Source: Brugia malayi (lineage: Eukaryota > Nematoda > Chromadorea > Rhabditida > Onchocercidae). Taken from it: DNA of 64,000 bases. Positions 26,901 to 42,690 of this stretch are shown here, one piece after another. Numbering within the stretch: position 1 is the stretch's first letter; the number at the start of each line of letters is the position of its first letter. The notes under the pieces are model-generated. The model searched no databases, had not been told where the DNA came from, and was given only the letters and a program-made list of their open reading frames with translations. Location of the stretch: assembly GCF_000002995.4 (NCBI RefSeq), contig NW_025062478.1, positions 9,683,001 to 9,747,000 of the forward strand. Direction: 5' to 3'. Made by a program: the position numbers and the translations under genes.

Positions 26901-27189
26901 GAAGAAAAGGAAGGAAAGTTAGTACATAATGAATTAATTGACTGATAATAATTTAAATTAATTATCAAATATATCATTTAATATCAATGAAATATGTTTT
27001 AGAAAGAAAAAAGTAATAATAATAAGTATTATTGCAATATTTAAATGAACTTTTTTTTTTTGTTAGAAATTTGTTAAAACTAACAATTTGTTCCTTTAAA
27101 TCTTGAATTTTATCAGTAAGCAACATTTTGATAATATCATTTCCGGAATTCCATTTGGAAATGATATCATCGTAACTTTGTTCTTGCAT
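23309..27189 (-). CDS. Orphan family paralogue B: helical protein with C-terminal membrane segment
   Basis: Nine exons in transcript order: 27189-27085, 26795-26733, 26198-26094, 25808-25689, 25338-25167, 24884-24766, 24352-24194, 24100-24013, 23586-23309; 402 aa. Exons 1-6 match C in order, phase and sequence character: exon 4 FVEQMIALLEYKEIIANTQI, exon 5 with LLINPTINF, exon 6 with LLDRVRNC. The rest is a Ser/Asn-rich region (a run of Ser in exon 7), then four tandem LSVN motifs, then a hydrophobic segment at about 375-392 (ISSLCIGLFVGIVAYKMC) like that of A. No signal peptide is seen. The intron before exon 3 contains a 5 x 109 bp array that copies the exon 3 acceptor. The exon 6 acceptor (tttcaag) is weak but the frame requires it. 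Function unknown. Confidence 0.75.
23939..23970. repeat. Poly-T tract
   Basis: About 31 uninterrupted T on the plus strand, inside an intron of paralogue B. Length is prone to assembly or replication error. Confidence 0.85.
26172..26716 (-). repeat. 5 x 109-bp array copying the exon 3 acceptor of paralogue B
   Basis: The anchor gttatcacctaaacaaaatt recurs at 26191, 26300, 26409, 26518 and 26627, exactly 109 bp apart; the array is 545 bp. The unit begins inside exon 3 (26198-26094): on the minus strand each copy has tttgtttag followed by the first codons of the exon (GTG ATA ACG ATG ATA ATG). Only the copy farthest downstream in the transcript continues into the real exon. The others run into a TAA a few codons later. 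Copies differ by only a few bases (ttggttc/ttgattc, aaccatt/aactatt). Confidence 0.95.
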
Positions 27190-28779
27190 CTATTTCTGTC
27201 TTTTTTTTTTTCTTTCTTTGCTTTGAAAATATCTAAAAGAATTATAATCTGAATTAATTAATTAATTACTTGAATAATTTGAATTAATTAATTTAATTGA
27301 TTACAGTTTTTTTTCTGAGAAAGAAATTTGATAACTATTGGTAAATAAAAATTAAATTTTTACTTTTATGAATAAAGTAAAATTTAATTTTTTTGGACCG
27401 ACTGAATGTTTTTAAAGTTTTAAAAAGTTTTTTTTTTTCAGAAATTTTAATAAAAAGTAAACGAAAAGAAAAAAAGTTTAAGAAATTATTTTTTTCAATA
27501 TCTGATAACATAGAAGAAGGACAGGACTTGAATGAATGAAATTATCGAATAATTTAAATTGCAAAACTTATTAACGACTGTTTAGTTAGATAGTTTATCG
27601 TTTTTTTTTTTTTCAAATTTTTGCAAATGAATCAATCAGAATAGAATAATAATTTATCATTTCAAAATATTTGATTAGTTGATAGGATAATTATTAGATA
27701 AAATATGAAAGTTATCGATGAAAATATACGATGAAAGAAATAAAAGTTAAACTTGTAGCAATCTGAATTTACAGATTTGATCTTTGATTAATATCAGTTT
27801 TAAGATCATGATTATCATGATCTGAATAGTGCTTATCACTATAATAATATTTTGATTATTCAAATATTATCTTGCGATCATTGTTCACCACGCTGAATAA
27901 CTTTCATCGATTTTCTTTAATTTTTTTTTTGTTAATAAAAAAATAATAAACAAAACGGAATGATAAAAGTTCATAATTGATGAATTGTAAATAACTTTCG
28001 ATATGCAAATTCGATATAAACTTAAGTTTTTTTTTTCTTATCAATGAGAAATCATTTCTGTATGAATAAATTTGAATTTGAATTGCTATTTTAAAATTTA
28101 ATTTTTTCAGATTATCTCTGCCATTGCTGTAGCAATAATTATGTTTTATTTTTCTGTTAGTTAAATTCTTCTTATATTGAGCAAATTTTTATATCATTTC
28201 ACAACTTTATCAGTATTGATAATACTGATAATTCTGCATAGTATCTGTTTTAGTTAAATTTTGCCAAATTAACAAAAAAAAAAAAAAAAAAAAATTGCTA
28301 AAGTGTAATTTTGATGAAAATAACTGTTTCAATAGTTTGTTTCAAATTTAATTTAATGTAATAAAATTATTTAAATCAAATAATTTTTAAATATTTATTT
28401 GTACTTGCCACTCAAACAAACGAAATATTCAAAGTATGAATAATTTCATTTGAAATAATCATATCCAAAGTGATAAGCGAAAATGAAATGCAAAAAAAAA
28501 AAAATCTGAGATAATTCAATGAATGAAAAATAAGAAATTAAACGATGAATTATACACTTTTTTTTTTTTTTTCATTCATATCATATGGATGTAAACAATT
28601 AAGTAAAAATTAAATATTTATAAAAATTTTATCATGCATTGAAGATAAAATTTTCAATCATTGCAATGAAAATTTAAAAAGAAAAAACGAAACGAAAAAA
28701 AAAAAATAAATTAAAATTTATTTGGATAAGTAAGCAAGACGAAAAAAATAGAGATAATTAGCATTTGAAATGAGTTAAA
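27190..28779. other. Spacer between paralogues C and B
   Basis: About 1.6 kb without a supportable gene. It contains attaattaattaatt runs (27250-27290), several TGATAA/TTATCA motifs, and a dense patch of them at 27830-27880 (gcttatcactataataat). It should hold the promoter of B and the 3' end of C. Confidence 0.5.
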
Positions 28780-31700
28780 TTAAAAATCACAACGAAATAT
28801 TCCTGGTGGTGGTCGTCCAGCTAATTCTGATGGTACATTAACATCTGCAGTGAAACGAGCAGGATAATAGTTGAAGCAAAGATAGTAATCTGAAAATTTA
28901 ATTAATATTTTGTTAATGCAAAATTTCAGTAAATATAAAATTAATATTTTGTTTAAAAGATGTTTCAAAGATTCAAATAAAAACAAAATTTATATTTTTA
29001 ATTTATAGAATGACACATTTATGTTTATTTATTTATCAAATAATTTTATTAAAGAAATAAAAAATTAAACTAATCTTTTTATAAACACTAATAAATATTT
29101 CATTTTATTTCGCTTTTTTTTTAAAAAAAAATGAATTCGTATGGCTATTTTTTTCTTTTCATTTATTATAATTTAAAAAAAAAAATTTCTAAATATTTTT
29201 TCTTCTTTTTTTAACTATTAATTTTACATTTACAATTTAAATATGCTAATTTCAATCGTAAAAATTAATACTTAGCGCCTTATTGAATAATAAAAAGTAG
29301 AAAATTAAAAAATATATTTGAAATTTTAGAAAAAAACAAAAGAGAAAAGAAAAGTGATATTTTAATTATTAACTAACCATCTGGTTTATTGCTTCCTTTT
29401 ATGAATTTATAATTTTCTTTTTTTGCTTGTGTATTCTTTTGCCGAGTAGTTGAATTACCTGCAAAAATATTAAAATATTTTTTCGCATTTTTGAATAAAA
29501 TAATTTTTTAATTTTACATTTACAACTCAAATATGCTAATTTCAATCGTAAAAATTAATACTTAGCTTTGATTTTGGTTTTTGTTTGTTTGTTTGTTTGT
29601 TGACTTGTTCATTTGAAATTCTTTCCATTAATTAAGCTATTATTTTGAAATTAATAAAAATAAAAAAAAAAAAGAAAAAGTTTACTAGCAGAATTACTGC
29701 TTAATCTTTGATCATTATCATCATCGTTTGAAGTTTTGATATTTGATTCCATTTCAGGATTAAATTGATAATATGCATGCTAAAAATAAAACAATCATTT
29801 TAACATTAAACTTTTTTTTTTTTAAAAAATAAAATTTTATATTTAATCTTTTTAAATAAACAAATAAGAAATGAAACCTCATTATTATAATAATTATAAT
29901 AGGGATATGGATATGATCCCAAAATTGGAAATGAGCTTGCATTAATTCGATTAAACATTGCCATATTAATCCACATTGTGCGACCTTTGAAAAAATCACA
30001 CTTACTAATACGGTCCAATAAGCGTTTCGTATTATTACCTAAATTATAAAATATTTGATATCATAACTTAAAATACAAATTAATAATAAATTATTAATTA
30101 CAAACGTTAAAAAACAATACATATATACGTTTTAAAATGATGAAAATAAATAAAAAAAAATATTTTTTAAACAAGAAAAAGTCTAAAAATTATTTTATTC
30201 GATAATTTTTTAAAAAAAATTTATTTATTATTTTATGCACTAATGTTTCTTCCTTTTTGTTTATTTGTTTATTTATTTTCTTATTTAATTAATTTTTCTT
30301 TTTCATTTTTGTTTATTTGTTTATTTATTTATTTATTTATTTCCTACCAGTCCAACAATCATTGATTGTTTTATTTGTGCCAAATATAATTTCCATTGCT
30401 TTCAAAGCACTTTCACGCACTCTCTTGCGCCAAATGTAATTATTTTCAACCAAATTAATTGATGGATTAATTTCTTCATTTAGCCAATGCAAATAGTCCA
30501 ATTCATTTTCTGTTAATCTCTGATAATAATTAATTAATTAATTAATACTTTAATTTTATATTTCTTAAGTGATGGATAAGTTATTAATTTGTCAATAATA
30601 CAATTGCTAATTACTCTAAAGAAGTAATTATCAAACTATTTTATGCTGATTACATAAAGATCAAAAATTGTTATAATTATGATCACAAAAAAAAAAAAGA
30701 TTAAGACAAAAGATTAAGCAAAATAATTTATGCAATAAAATGATAATATCTGATTTATTCCTTAATTAAAAAAATCAAATAATTAATTAATTTTTCTTGA
30801 ACAAAAAAAAAAAAATTTTTTTTTAATACTTTTTGCAATAAAATTAAAAAATAAATTAAACTTAACAATTGCACCGCTTGTTTTTGTACGAAATGCTTCT
30901 CTCACTTCACAATTTTGCATCAATTGTAGCAATCCTTTATAATGTTGATAATCTTCCATTCGTTTAATAAAATTTTTTTTATTTTTCTGCAAGTAATTAT
31001 TTTTATTATAATAATTATTTACATTATAATAATTTCAACATTTTATTATTTATTAAATTAAATTAATAACTTTCAAAAACCTCTCGTTCTTTATCCATTT
31101 TTCGTCGAATTTTCTTCACGTCAGACATTTGCACCTTATTTAAATGATACATAATCATAAGTTGATCTTTTACTTCATCCATTTCAAAATTCATTTCAAT
31201 CTAAAAATTTTTTTTTAATATTACATAAATTTATTTTAAAATTTATTATTTATTAAAAAAAATGTGATTACTATAATTATATTTCTTACATAAGAAACAC
31301 TTACTTTTTCTTCTTCTGTTTTATTATTATCATCCAAATTATTTCGTTTATTGCTTAATTCCTCCTGAAATTATAAAAAAAAAAGAAAATTAAAAATTGT
31401 GCAATTTTTAAATTTATCATTCGTTATTATATTTTATTTTGAATTAAAAGTTAGTTTTTCATTTTAAAAAAGCAATTTTGATCTTTTATTATGATAGTCT
31501 AACTCAAATATTAAAACTTAATAATTAGAGTACAACAATAGCAATTACAATTAAATTAACTTTTCCAAATTACTTATTTGATATATTTCGTTTACAAAAT
31601 GCAATTTAATAGATTTATATAATTAATTAATTTATTCATTTGTAATTGTCATATTTAATTTATAAGAAATGAATATAAATAATCTTTATGTAAATTTTTT

Positions 31701-31961
31701 TTTATCTTATTTCTTACTTCTATCAATATTTAATGCATTAAATTTATTCATAAAAAATTTTAAAGTAATTATCAAGAAATAAATAAATAAATAAAGACGT
31801 ACGTAACGTGTCTCTAATTCATTTATTCTTTCATTAATTAGCATTCTAGTTTCCTGGAATGCATTACCAAATTTTGATTTTTGTTTAAACCAATTCTGAT
31901 TTATCATAGTTTTGCTACGTGAAGCATCATCGATGATAAGTTGTTGAAATTGTTTTTCCAT
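28780..31961 (-). CDS. Orphan family paralogue C: helical protein without membrane tail
   Basis: Nine exons in transcript order: 31961-31803, 31364-31305, 31200-31081, 30986-30867, 30519-30348, 30038-29878, 29779-29686, 29458-29378, 28889-28780; 358 aa. Exon sizes 60, 120, 120 and 172 nt (exons 2-5) match A/B almost exactly. Family landmarks are FIKRMEDYQHYKGLLQLMQN (exon 4), EEINPSINL (exon 5) and LLDRISKC (exon 6). The region is rich in Lys, Glu and Met and predicts extended helix or coiled coil. After a Tyr-rich patch (YPYPYYNYYNN) and an acidic run (DDDNDQ), the C-terminus (DYYLCFNYYPARFTADVNV, then RPPPG) replaces the membrane tail of A and B. The start is the first ATG in the open frame and matches ME.Q in A. 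Family not recognised. Confidence 0.75.
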
Positions 31962-33654
31962 TTTCAATTAATCAGTTATTGCTTTGCTATAAAAAAAAAA
32001 TGATTATTAATACTTAAATTTTACTAATAATAAATAATTAAATTGATAATTAAAAAAAAGAAAAAAAAACTGTTCTTAAAATATTAATTAAAATTTAATT
32101 ATAATATCCTAAACAGTTTAAATATTAATTTAGCAATTATATAAATTGAATTATTTATGTTAATATGGGGAAAAAAAAACTTTTTCACTTTTTTTATTAT
32201 TGAACTTAAAATTTATTATTTATTAAATTTGTATACAAAAACAAAAACAAAAAATTGTTTTGTTTTTGTTTTGTTTTTTAATTTAAGCAGGAAAAAAAGT
32301 ACGAATCAACCGTTTAGAGGAATGAGAATGATGGGAAAATGATAGCTAAAATAATCCATAATGATGTTTTGTTTTCTTTTTTTTTTTTTATAACTGTGAT
32401 TACTTTCTATTACTTAGGTATAATGTGACCTTTGACATTCTTTTTTTCTCTGATTACTATTTATTATCATAGACTATTTTATTGATTGCATATTGTCAAA
32501 CAAATTTACTTATAGTAGTAAATCAATGCAAAAAAAAAAGAAAAAAAAATGTAAATTTCTAATTTTATTTACTATTTTGTTTACTGATTTGTTTACTTTT
32601 CATCACTTATTGATGATAAAAATTATTAGTTGAATTTTCATTTAAAAAATTTCAATTACGTAGTAAGCAACTACAATAATTACGGATTATATTAAAATAT
32701 TTTATCTATTTTGTGTTAGATAAACAAAAATGAAATTGGGTTTTGCTTAATTATAATTAATTTTTAAATTGGATATAAAAGAAAATTTTTTGATCTTTAA
32801 TAAATTTAAATTTATTTACTGTAATTTTTTTTAAAAGGAAGTATTAGCAAAAATTTTTTTAAGATGAATGAAATTGAGCTTTGCTTAATTATAATTAATT
32901 TTTAAATTGGATGTAAAACAATTTTTTTGATCTTTAATAAATTTAATTTTATTTACTGTAATTTTTTTTTTTTTTTTTGAAAAAGTTTTAGCAAAAATTT
33001 TTTAAAGATGTTTTCCATTCTTTGCTGAATAGCTAATTGACCTTCAATTATCTACTTTTCTTTTGCTAGAAGTATAACAAAAGATAAACTGTTTTCTTGA
33101 CATGAAAGGAAAAAAACTATCTAAAGGTCATAGGATAATAATACATGTTGACCTCGGGTAAATTCAAAAAGATGATTGAATTGATGGACACTTTTTCATA
33201 AATGGCTAAAATCAAATTATGTCAACAAAGCAGATGTATTTTTTGAAAATATTCTGAGATCAAAAATCTCTCAGCAATTAATCTTCTTCTTCTTCAGTTG
33301 ACCTATGACCCTTCATCTATTCAAATTAATCAAAACATATTTTACTAAATGAATGGAATGTGAAATAAAATGTTGAAAAGAAATATTAAAACTATGAATG
33401 ATATATTGAATTTTATATTTGTACGTTTTAAACGTTGTTGCGTTATTGACGTACGTTAAGCGTAAGTAATAAAAATTTCCACTCAATTGATCAAATATTG
33501 CAAACAATGATAGAATTTATTGTAATAACTTTTAGAATAAAAAACATGAAACATTTAAATTTATGAAAGATTTAGAAATGCTAAATCATTAATTCAAAAA
33601 AATGACAATTTAAAAAAAAAAAAAAAAATAGAAATGATAAATTCATAAATTTAA
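31962..33654. other. Spacer between kinase and paralogue C
   Basis: About 1.7 kb with no gene seen. It contains a long direct repeat at 32731-33009 (listed separately) and TTATCA/TGATAA motifs near 32460-32620. It should hold the promoter of C and the kinase 3' flank. Confidence 0.5.
32731..33009. repeat. Tandem direct repeat, two copies of about 138 bp
   Basis: The block from gaaattgggttttgcttaat to gcaaaaatttttttaagatg (about 32731-32866) recurs from gaaattgagctttgcttaat to about 33009. Differences are mainly in T-run length. Confidence 0.85.
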
Positions 33655-37000
<3,346 letters not shown>

Positions 37001-37432
37001 TGAATGATAACAAAAAATTCGTTTGATAAGGTTTGACCGTCCGCCCGCTTCAAATGACAATAATGAGAATAGTGAAATTAAGTAATTCATTTTTCTTTTT
37101 TTACTTTTATTTTCAACGCTTTCTCTTTTACATTTATATTTACGTATGCAATTGTTATCACGCAAACGTGTACTCGAATTTTACGCTTAACTTTTTATCA
37201 GTACAATATCATCTCAAAATTGATTATCATCGAAACTAATTAACTTATATATTTGTCTCTCGTTTCTTATCACTTGTTACTATAACCAAGTGATAACTTA
37301 GCTATCAGTTGATTTCGATTTAATTTTTCGATTTATTTCTTTTCCTAATTTCGATTTAATATTATTTTTCTAATATTATTTCCTTACTTACTCTCAATCA
37401 TCTCTTTTTTATACTGATAATCTTTGTAACTT

Positions 37433-38092
37433 CTAGCATTTTCTTGAAATTATCAGTAGAGCTATGGAAGTCATCACTGTTTTCCTAATGATAAAAATGA
37501 TTTAAGTAAACAAATAACTGAAATTAAATTTGAAATAGAGAAAAAAGTAAATAATTATTTAAATTTTGTATAAAAATGCAGAATTCAGAAATAACTAATA
37601 TAATTATTTGAAAGCGATTACATTTGAAATTCCAAATTCTCCAATTTATGTTACTTAATTATTCAGTTAACTATTAATTATCCAATTCTAAAATTAATAT
37701 CAAAAAGAAAATTTTCATTTTTTTCTTGCAAAATATAAAATCAATCTTTAAATCAAAATTTTTAAAACATTTTTTTTAAACAAAAAAAGGAAAAAAAATG
37801 ATAAAAATAAAAAAAAAATAAAAAACTGAAATGAATCAAAATGCAATTTAAATTTTAACATTTCCATTTCAAATTTCAAGAAAAAAAATTAAAATTAGTT
37901 ACGGCAAAAGAAAAAGCTCAAAAAAAAATTGATATTAAATGAGAAAACAAGTTTTGAAGTACCATTTTTTTAAATAAATAAAAATCAATTCATGATGAAT
38001 TATTTTTTGTATAAATATTTTTTTAATAAAGTATACTTACCATCGTTTCCTCTTTTGAACAATTATTATTATTATCATTTTTTTTTTCCAGC
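37433..38092 (-). other. Two possible upstream exons of the kinase or an unknown transcript
   Basis: In transcript order, 38092-38042 runs from atttatcag|ctg to acgatg|gtaagt and reads as an Asn-rich string with CSKEETM. Then 37486-37433, after a tttttatcattag acceptor, reads ENSDDFHSSTDNFKKMLE before gaa|gttaca. Both are phase 0 and would join in frame. I could not find a phase-compatible acceptor joining them to kinase exon 1 (36905-37000), so they may be 5' UTR, an alternative first part, or chance. Confidence 0.3.
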
Positions 38093-38752
38093 TGATAAAT
38101 ATTAATTTTTGAATTTAAAATATTTAAATATATTTTTTAAAGTGAAAATAAAAGTGTTATCGTCAAACTTCGCCCTTTTTTTGATTTTTTTTGATATTTC
38201 AAATTTATAAATTTAACAAATGTTTTTGTAATATTTTTTTAATTTCTTTGTTTTGCTAAAAGTTATGATAAAATTAAAAAAAAGATAACTGCACTGATAA
38301 CTATTAGTAATACTAAAGTTTTTTTTTTATTTTTTTTATAAAAATTATGGCACCAATTTTAATTAAAAATTAAGCATAGAATTCAAAAAAAAAAAAATTG
38401 ATAAATTAAATGTTTGATTTTATCAAATGTCAATGAATTTTTTTTTAAATTATTGATTTTTAAATTATTGAACTAAAAAGTGCTATATATATATATATAT
38501 GAAATTAAATGCATTGAATTAAAATTAATCATACATTATGTTTATGTTTTTTAAATATTAATTGAAGTGTTTTTAAATTTAATTAAACTAATTTTCTTAA
38601 TATTTATTTTATGAAATTATTGAAATTTTATTTCAGACAAAGTTTGAAATTAAGTCCAAAAAAAAGTGCAAAAATTAATGAAATATTATTAAAAGCTTAT
38701 TAAAAGCTTATGAATGATTCAAGAAACGAAACAAAAAACATTTCTGATTTCC

Positions 38753-38850
38753 GTTTAGCGAAAGAAAAAAGGAACATTAATACGGCTTCCGGAATTTATC
38801 GGATACTATTTCGAAGCACTAAACCGGTTATGATCATAGGATTAGCCTAA
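38753..38850 (+). other. Less AT-rich island with an exon-like reading
   Basis: Following an acceptor-like tttccgtttag, a 97-base stretch reads KEKRNINTASGIYRILFR, continues for 13 residues and ends in TAA at 38848-38850. Composition differs from the surrounding A/T runs. It could be a last exon of an undetected plus-strand gene, a mobile-element remnant or a promoter element. No upstream exon was found. Confidence 0.25.
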
Positions 38851-40862
38851 CAACAACGATAATAATATGTTTAATTTTTTTGATAATTTATTTTTTTTTT
38901 TGAAATTGAAATAAATTTAAAAATTTATAAAATAAAACTATCAAAATTTATCAAATTAATTAGTAATATAAAATAAATGTAAGTGAAAAATTTTAATAAT
39001 TTTGTATACCTCAGTACTTTTTTAATTTTTTTTAAAAAATTTTTTTTTCATTTAAAATTTTCTTCATTTCTCTTTAATGCTAATTAAAATATTAAAATTT
39101 GCAATTAGCAATTAAATTTTTAGCAAAAAAAACCAAATTTTTTTAAATAATTTTTTTTTTTAATCAATTTTTTTAATTCAATAAATTTTTATTTTACTTC
39201 ATTTTCACATCTATTTTATAAATTTATACAAGTTTTTGACCTTGTAATGGAACAGATTAGCGATTTAAATATTTTATGCGCAAATGTAATCCTTTATAAT
39301 AAATAATGTTAGATGACAATTAAAATGGAAAAAAAAAGTTTAACTATTTTAATTTTATAAAATGACAAAATTTTTCTCAACAAATATTTATTTCTTTATT
39401 TTCTTTTTCTTTTAAATTAATCTAATTTTTTGCATTTGCTTATTTAAATTAAAAAATTTTATCATTCATTTATAAAATATACTTATAAATAAAAAAATCA
39501 AAAAAAAATTTAAATTAAAAAAACTAATTAAAGAAAAAAAAAAACTTTCAGAAATACGATGTAAATCTAACGTTCACTGATAAATTGCTATCCCGCATAA
39601 TCATACTTTAATTGATAACACAGTTATAGTCTTATCATTATTATCATAACCAGTAGTGATAAACAATATGGTTATCATTATAATATGTTCTGATAAGCAA
39701 ATTATCATGTTATTTTATATCGTTATCACTATAATGCCAACAATTACTGTATAATATCTAATTTTTTATCAATAATATTTTATTTAACACAATTAATAAA
39801 CAAGCAATATGTTTAGTTAATAGAATTTAAAATATTAATTCATAATTTAATTAAGGATTTAAATTTGCATAATTCATGATAAATTTATGCATTATACTTT
39901 TTTTATAAATTTTTGTTTACTACGTTAAAAAAAAAATTCTTCACGCATTCTTTACGCATATGATTATAAATTTCAAATTTAGTATATTATATAAAATATC
40001 AAATGCAAATTTAATAATTAACGCCTTATTTTAAATTAATTTTTTATTTAAAATTTAAAAACTCTTTCCTATATTTCACATTTTAGTTTACTCATTAACA
40101 AAACTTTCAACTTTCATGCCATTGCATGCATGCAAGTATTGCTGCATGAAACCAAATATAATTAATTAGTTATTAGTTCAAAGATACCGTAGTAATTAAT
40201 TTTAGGATAATTTTTTTTTTTTGTTTATCAGTTTGTGATTAATACTTAGAAAGTTATTTTTACCTGAAATATCACGATAAGATCACATTTTTTATCATTA
40301 ATTACGTAAAAAATAAAAAAACTAACTACATTGTAAAGCTGCTAGAAATTGAAACTTATTTCAACAATAATTATATGTCAACGTTAGCAAAATATAATCA
40401 GCGTGTTTCACGTAAGCAAGATGTCACGTGAATTACTGTCCTTTATATAAAATAAAATGCTACTTTCAATAGTTTATAATTTGTTGAAATTTCACAAAAT
40501 AATTATATGACGTAAGTGAGATATTTAACATTTTATCCAAATTCACTATTTGTAAGTTTTGCAATTTTTGAAATTATTTTAATTGAACACAATTTGAAAA
40601 AATGTATTATGCAGAATACAATGATTTTACTTCGATCACAGATCAGAGATTTTATAAATATTTCTAGAAATTTCCTTTTCAAAATTTTCTAGAAATTTCA
40701 TTTTCAACAAAAAAAAAAAAAAGTACCCATTTTTTACATCAATTTTGAATGTTCAATGATATACAAAGTATTAATGTCATATTTACAAATATGCAATTAC
40801 CTACTTACTTACTTACTTAATTAATCAGTTAATCATAATATTTACATAAATAAAAAAACAGA

Positions 40863-42506
40863 TCACAAATCAAAGCATTCATAACAATGCCTTCCTTTCC
40901 AACTCAAACATTCCATACATCGATCATATAATGGCTGAAAGAAGTAAAATTTATTTCTCAAATTAAAATTGTAAAAAAAAAAAAGAATTCATTAAATTTT
41001 TTTTAAAATAAAAAAACAAAAAATGAGAGTAATAAATAAAATATTCTAAAGAAAAAGATAGAAAATTAAAAAGTTCATTCTAATTCATTTTTTTTTTCTC
41101 GAAAATTTATAAATTAATCATATGAAAATTAAAATAAAAAAAAGAATTAAACAAACCCTTCCTTTTGCTAAATCACAAAACCAATGACATTCATGTATCC
41201 AATCTTTACAAATTGTACGAAAGCATCGTTTTATCATTAAATCAAGCTATAAAAAAAAAATATGAAAAAAAATTCAAATTCAAAGTTTTTTTTCGAACTT
41301 TTTGCAACCTTTATTGAAAAAAGGTCAAAGGTTAATTTGAGAGTTGAAAGTAAGCAAATTAATAAGTTAAATTAATAATATAATATTGCTTTTTTTGTAC
41401 TACATAAAATTACATAAAAATATGCTTCATTTTTAATAAAATTATATAAATGAAACTTTTTTCAAAAAAAAAAAAAAAAAAAAAACGAAAGGCGAAATAG
41501 TAATAAAAAGTTAAATTAAGCATAACAAAATTTTCATTTGTTGCCATATATGCGCATTTGTCCGTGTAACATGTATAAATAGACGATATATTGATTAATG
41601 TCCTTCAAAAAATTCTTTATACTTCAAAATTTTCAAAAAAAAAAAAAAAAAAAAAATTTCAAAAAAAATGAAAATTAAATTGGATAATATAAAGGTGAAA
41701 TAGCGATTTACAAATTATGATAACACACTGATAATTTTTGTCACTTTTTTCCTTTCTTATTTTTTTTAAAAAAATATAAAATGAAACGTCACGTGAAAAC
41801 GAATTTAAATCTTTCACGGAGAGTTCCGTGAAAGATTTGAATTTGAACAAATTAAATAAACATTATTTGTTAAATAATGTATGCATTAATTCAAATTTAA
41901 ATTTTATATGTTACAAAAATTATTTTTTGAAGGTTAAAAATTTAAATTATTTCATGCGATGATTATCATCTTAAATGTGCCAAAAAAAAAATTTTAATTA
42001 ATTAATTTACAATATTTATTGTTTTTTTTTTTTTTGAAAAAAGATATTTCGTTATTTTTTCTTTTTATAAAGCATTCATTATCAGATGATAAATATTAGT
42101 TTATCTTAGATATAATAATATTTCTTTTTTAACATTTTTTTTAAAATATTTGTTATCAAATAATAGATATTAAATTATGTTCTTATCACAATAAAATTTC
42201 TCTTTTCTTATCAGTTGTAATATAATTTGGCATTTTTTTAAAAGTATTTGTTATCAAATGATAAAATATTAGTTTATGCTAATATCAGATATAATAACAT
42301 TTGAGTAAAAAAAAGAAGAAAAATAAAAACAGCTTATCAACTAAAGAATAAATAATAATTACATATAAAAATGATAACACAGTGATAATACATACCTGAT
42401 GATAAGATTTTTGTCGTGGCATTGAATATGAACTGATAACAGAATTAATTGCAATTAGTGCAATTAGAAAACTATACGATCGACCGTCTATAACGTTATT
42501 CATCAT
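40863..42506 (-). CDS. Small secreted peptide with eight cysteines
   Basis: Three exons in transcript order: 42506-42396, 41246-41157, 40934-40863; 90 aa, all introns phase 0. The donors are cag|gtatgt and agg|gtttgt. Residues about 1-28 form a signal peptide with hydrophobic core YSFLIALIAINSVI. The mature part is about 60 residues with cysteines at 45, 50, 57, 61, 73, 76, 84 and 87, that is C-x4-C, C-x3-C, C-x2-C, C-x2-C, rich in Trp, His and Arg. The start could be either of two adjacent ATGs (42506 or 42503). It is presumably a disulfide-rich extracellular factor. I recognise no family. The upstream 200 bases contain several TGATAA/TTATCA motifs. Confidence 0.7.
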
Positions 42507-42529
42507 AACCGATGACACACACAGAGAGA

Positions 42530-42690
42530 GAATGATAATGATATTTACTGATAAAGTGATCTGATTAACCTTTCAACAATTTTCTTCTTACCACTTATCA
42601 GTAAATAATCTTTAGGAATGAATAGAATAGTGATAGAGAAAGAGACAAAGATGATAACTGCTGATAATAAATGAAATGATTGGTTTATTT
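42530..42690 (-). promoter_or_regulatory. Cluster of GATA-type (TGATAA) motifs upstream of the Cys-rich peptide gene
   Basis: tgataatgat, actgataaag, cttatcagtaa, gatgataactgctgataata and neighbouring copies lie in about 160 bases directly 5' of the start codon. In nematodes TGATAA is the binding motif of endodermal GATA factors. In such AT-rich DNA the motif is common by chance, so this is suggestive only. Confidence 0.35.

Larger units (their letters stand above)
37001..40862. other. Kinase upstream region; mostly no gene seen
   Basis: About 3.9 kb. Besides the exon-like pieces listed separately (37433-37486, 38042-38092, 38753-38850), it carries dense TGATAA/TTATCA motifs at 37190-37320 and 39590-39730 and long A/T runs. 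Nothing else supports coding. Confidence 0.45.
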
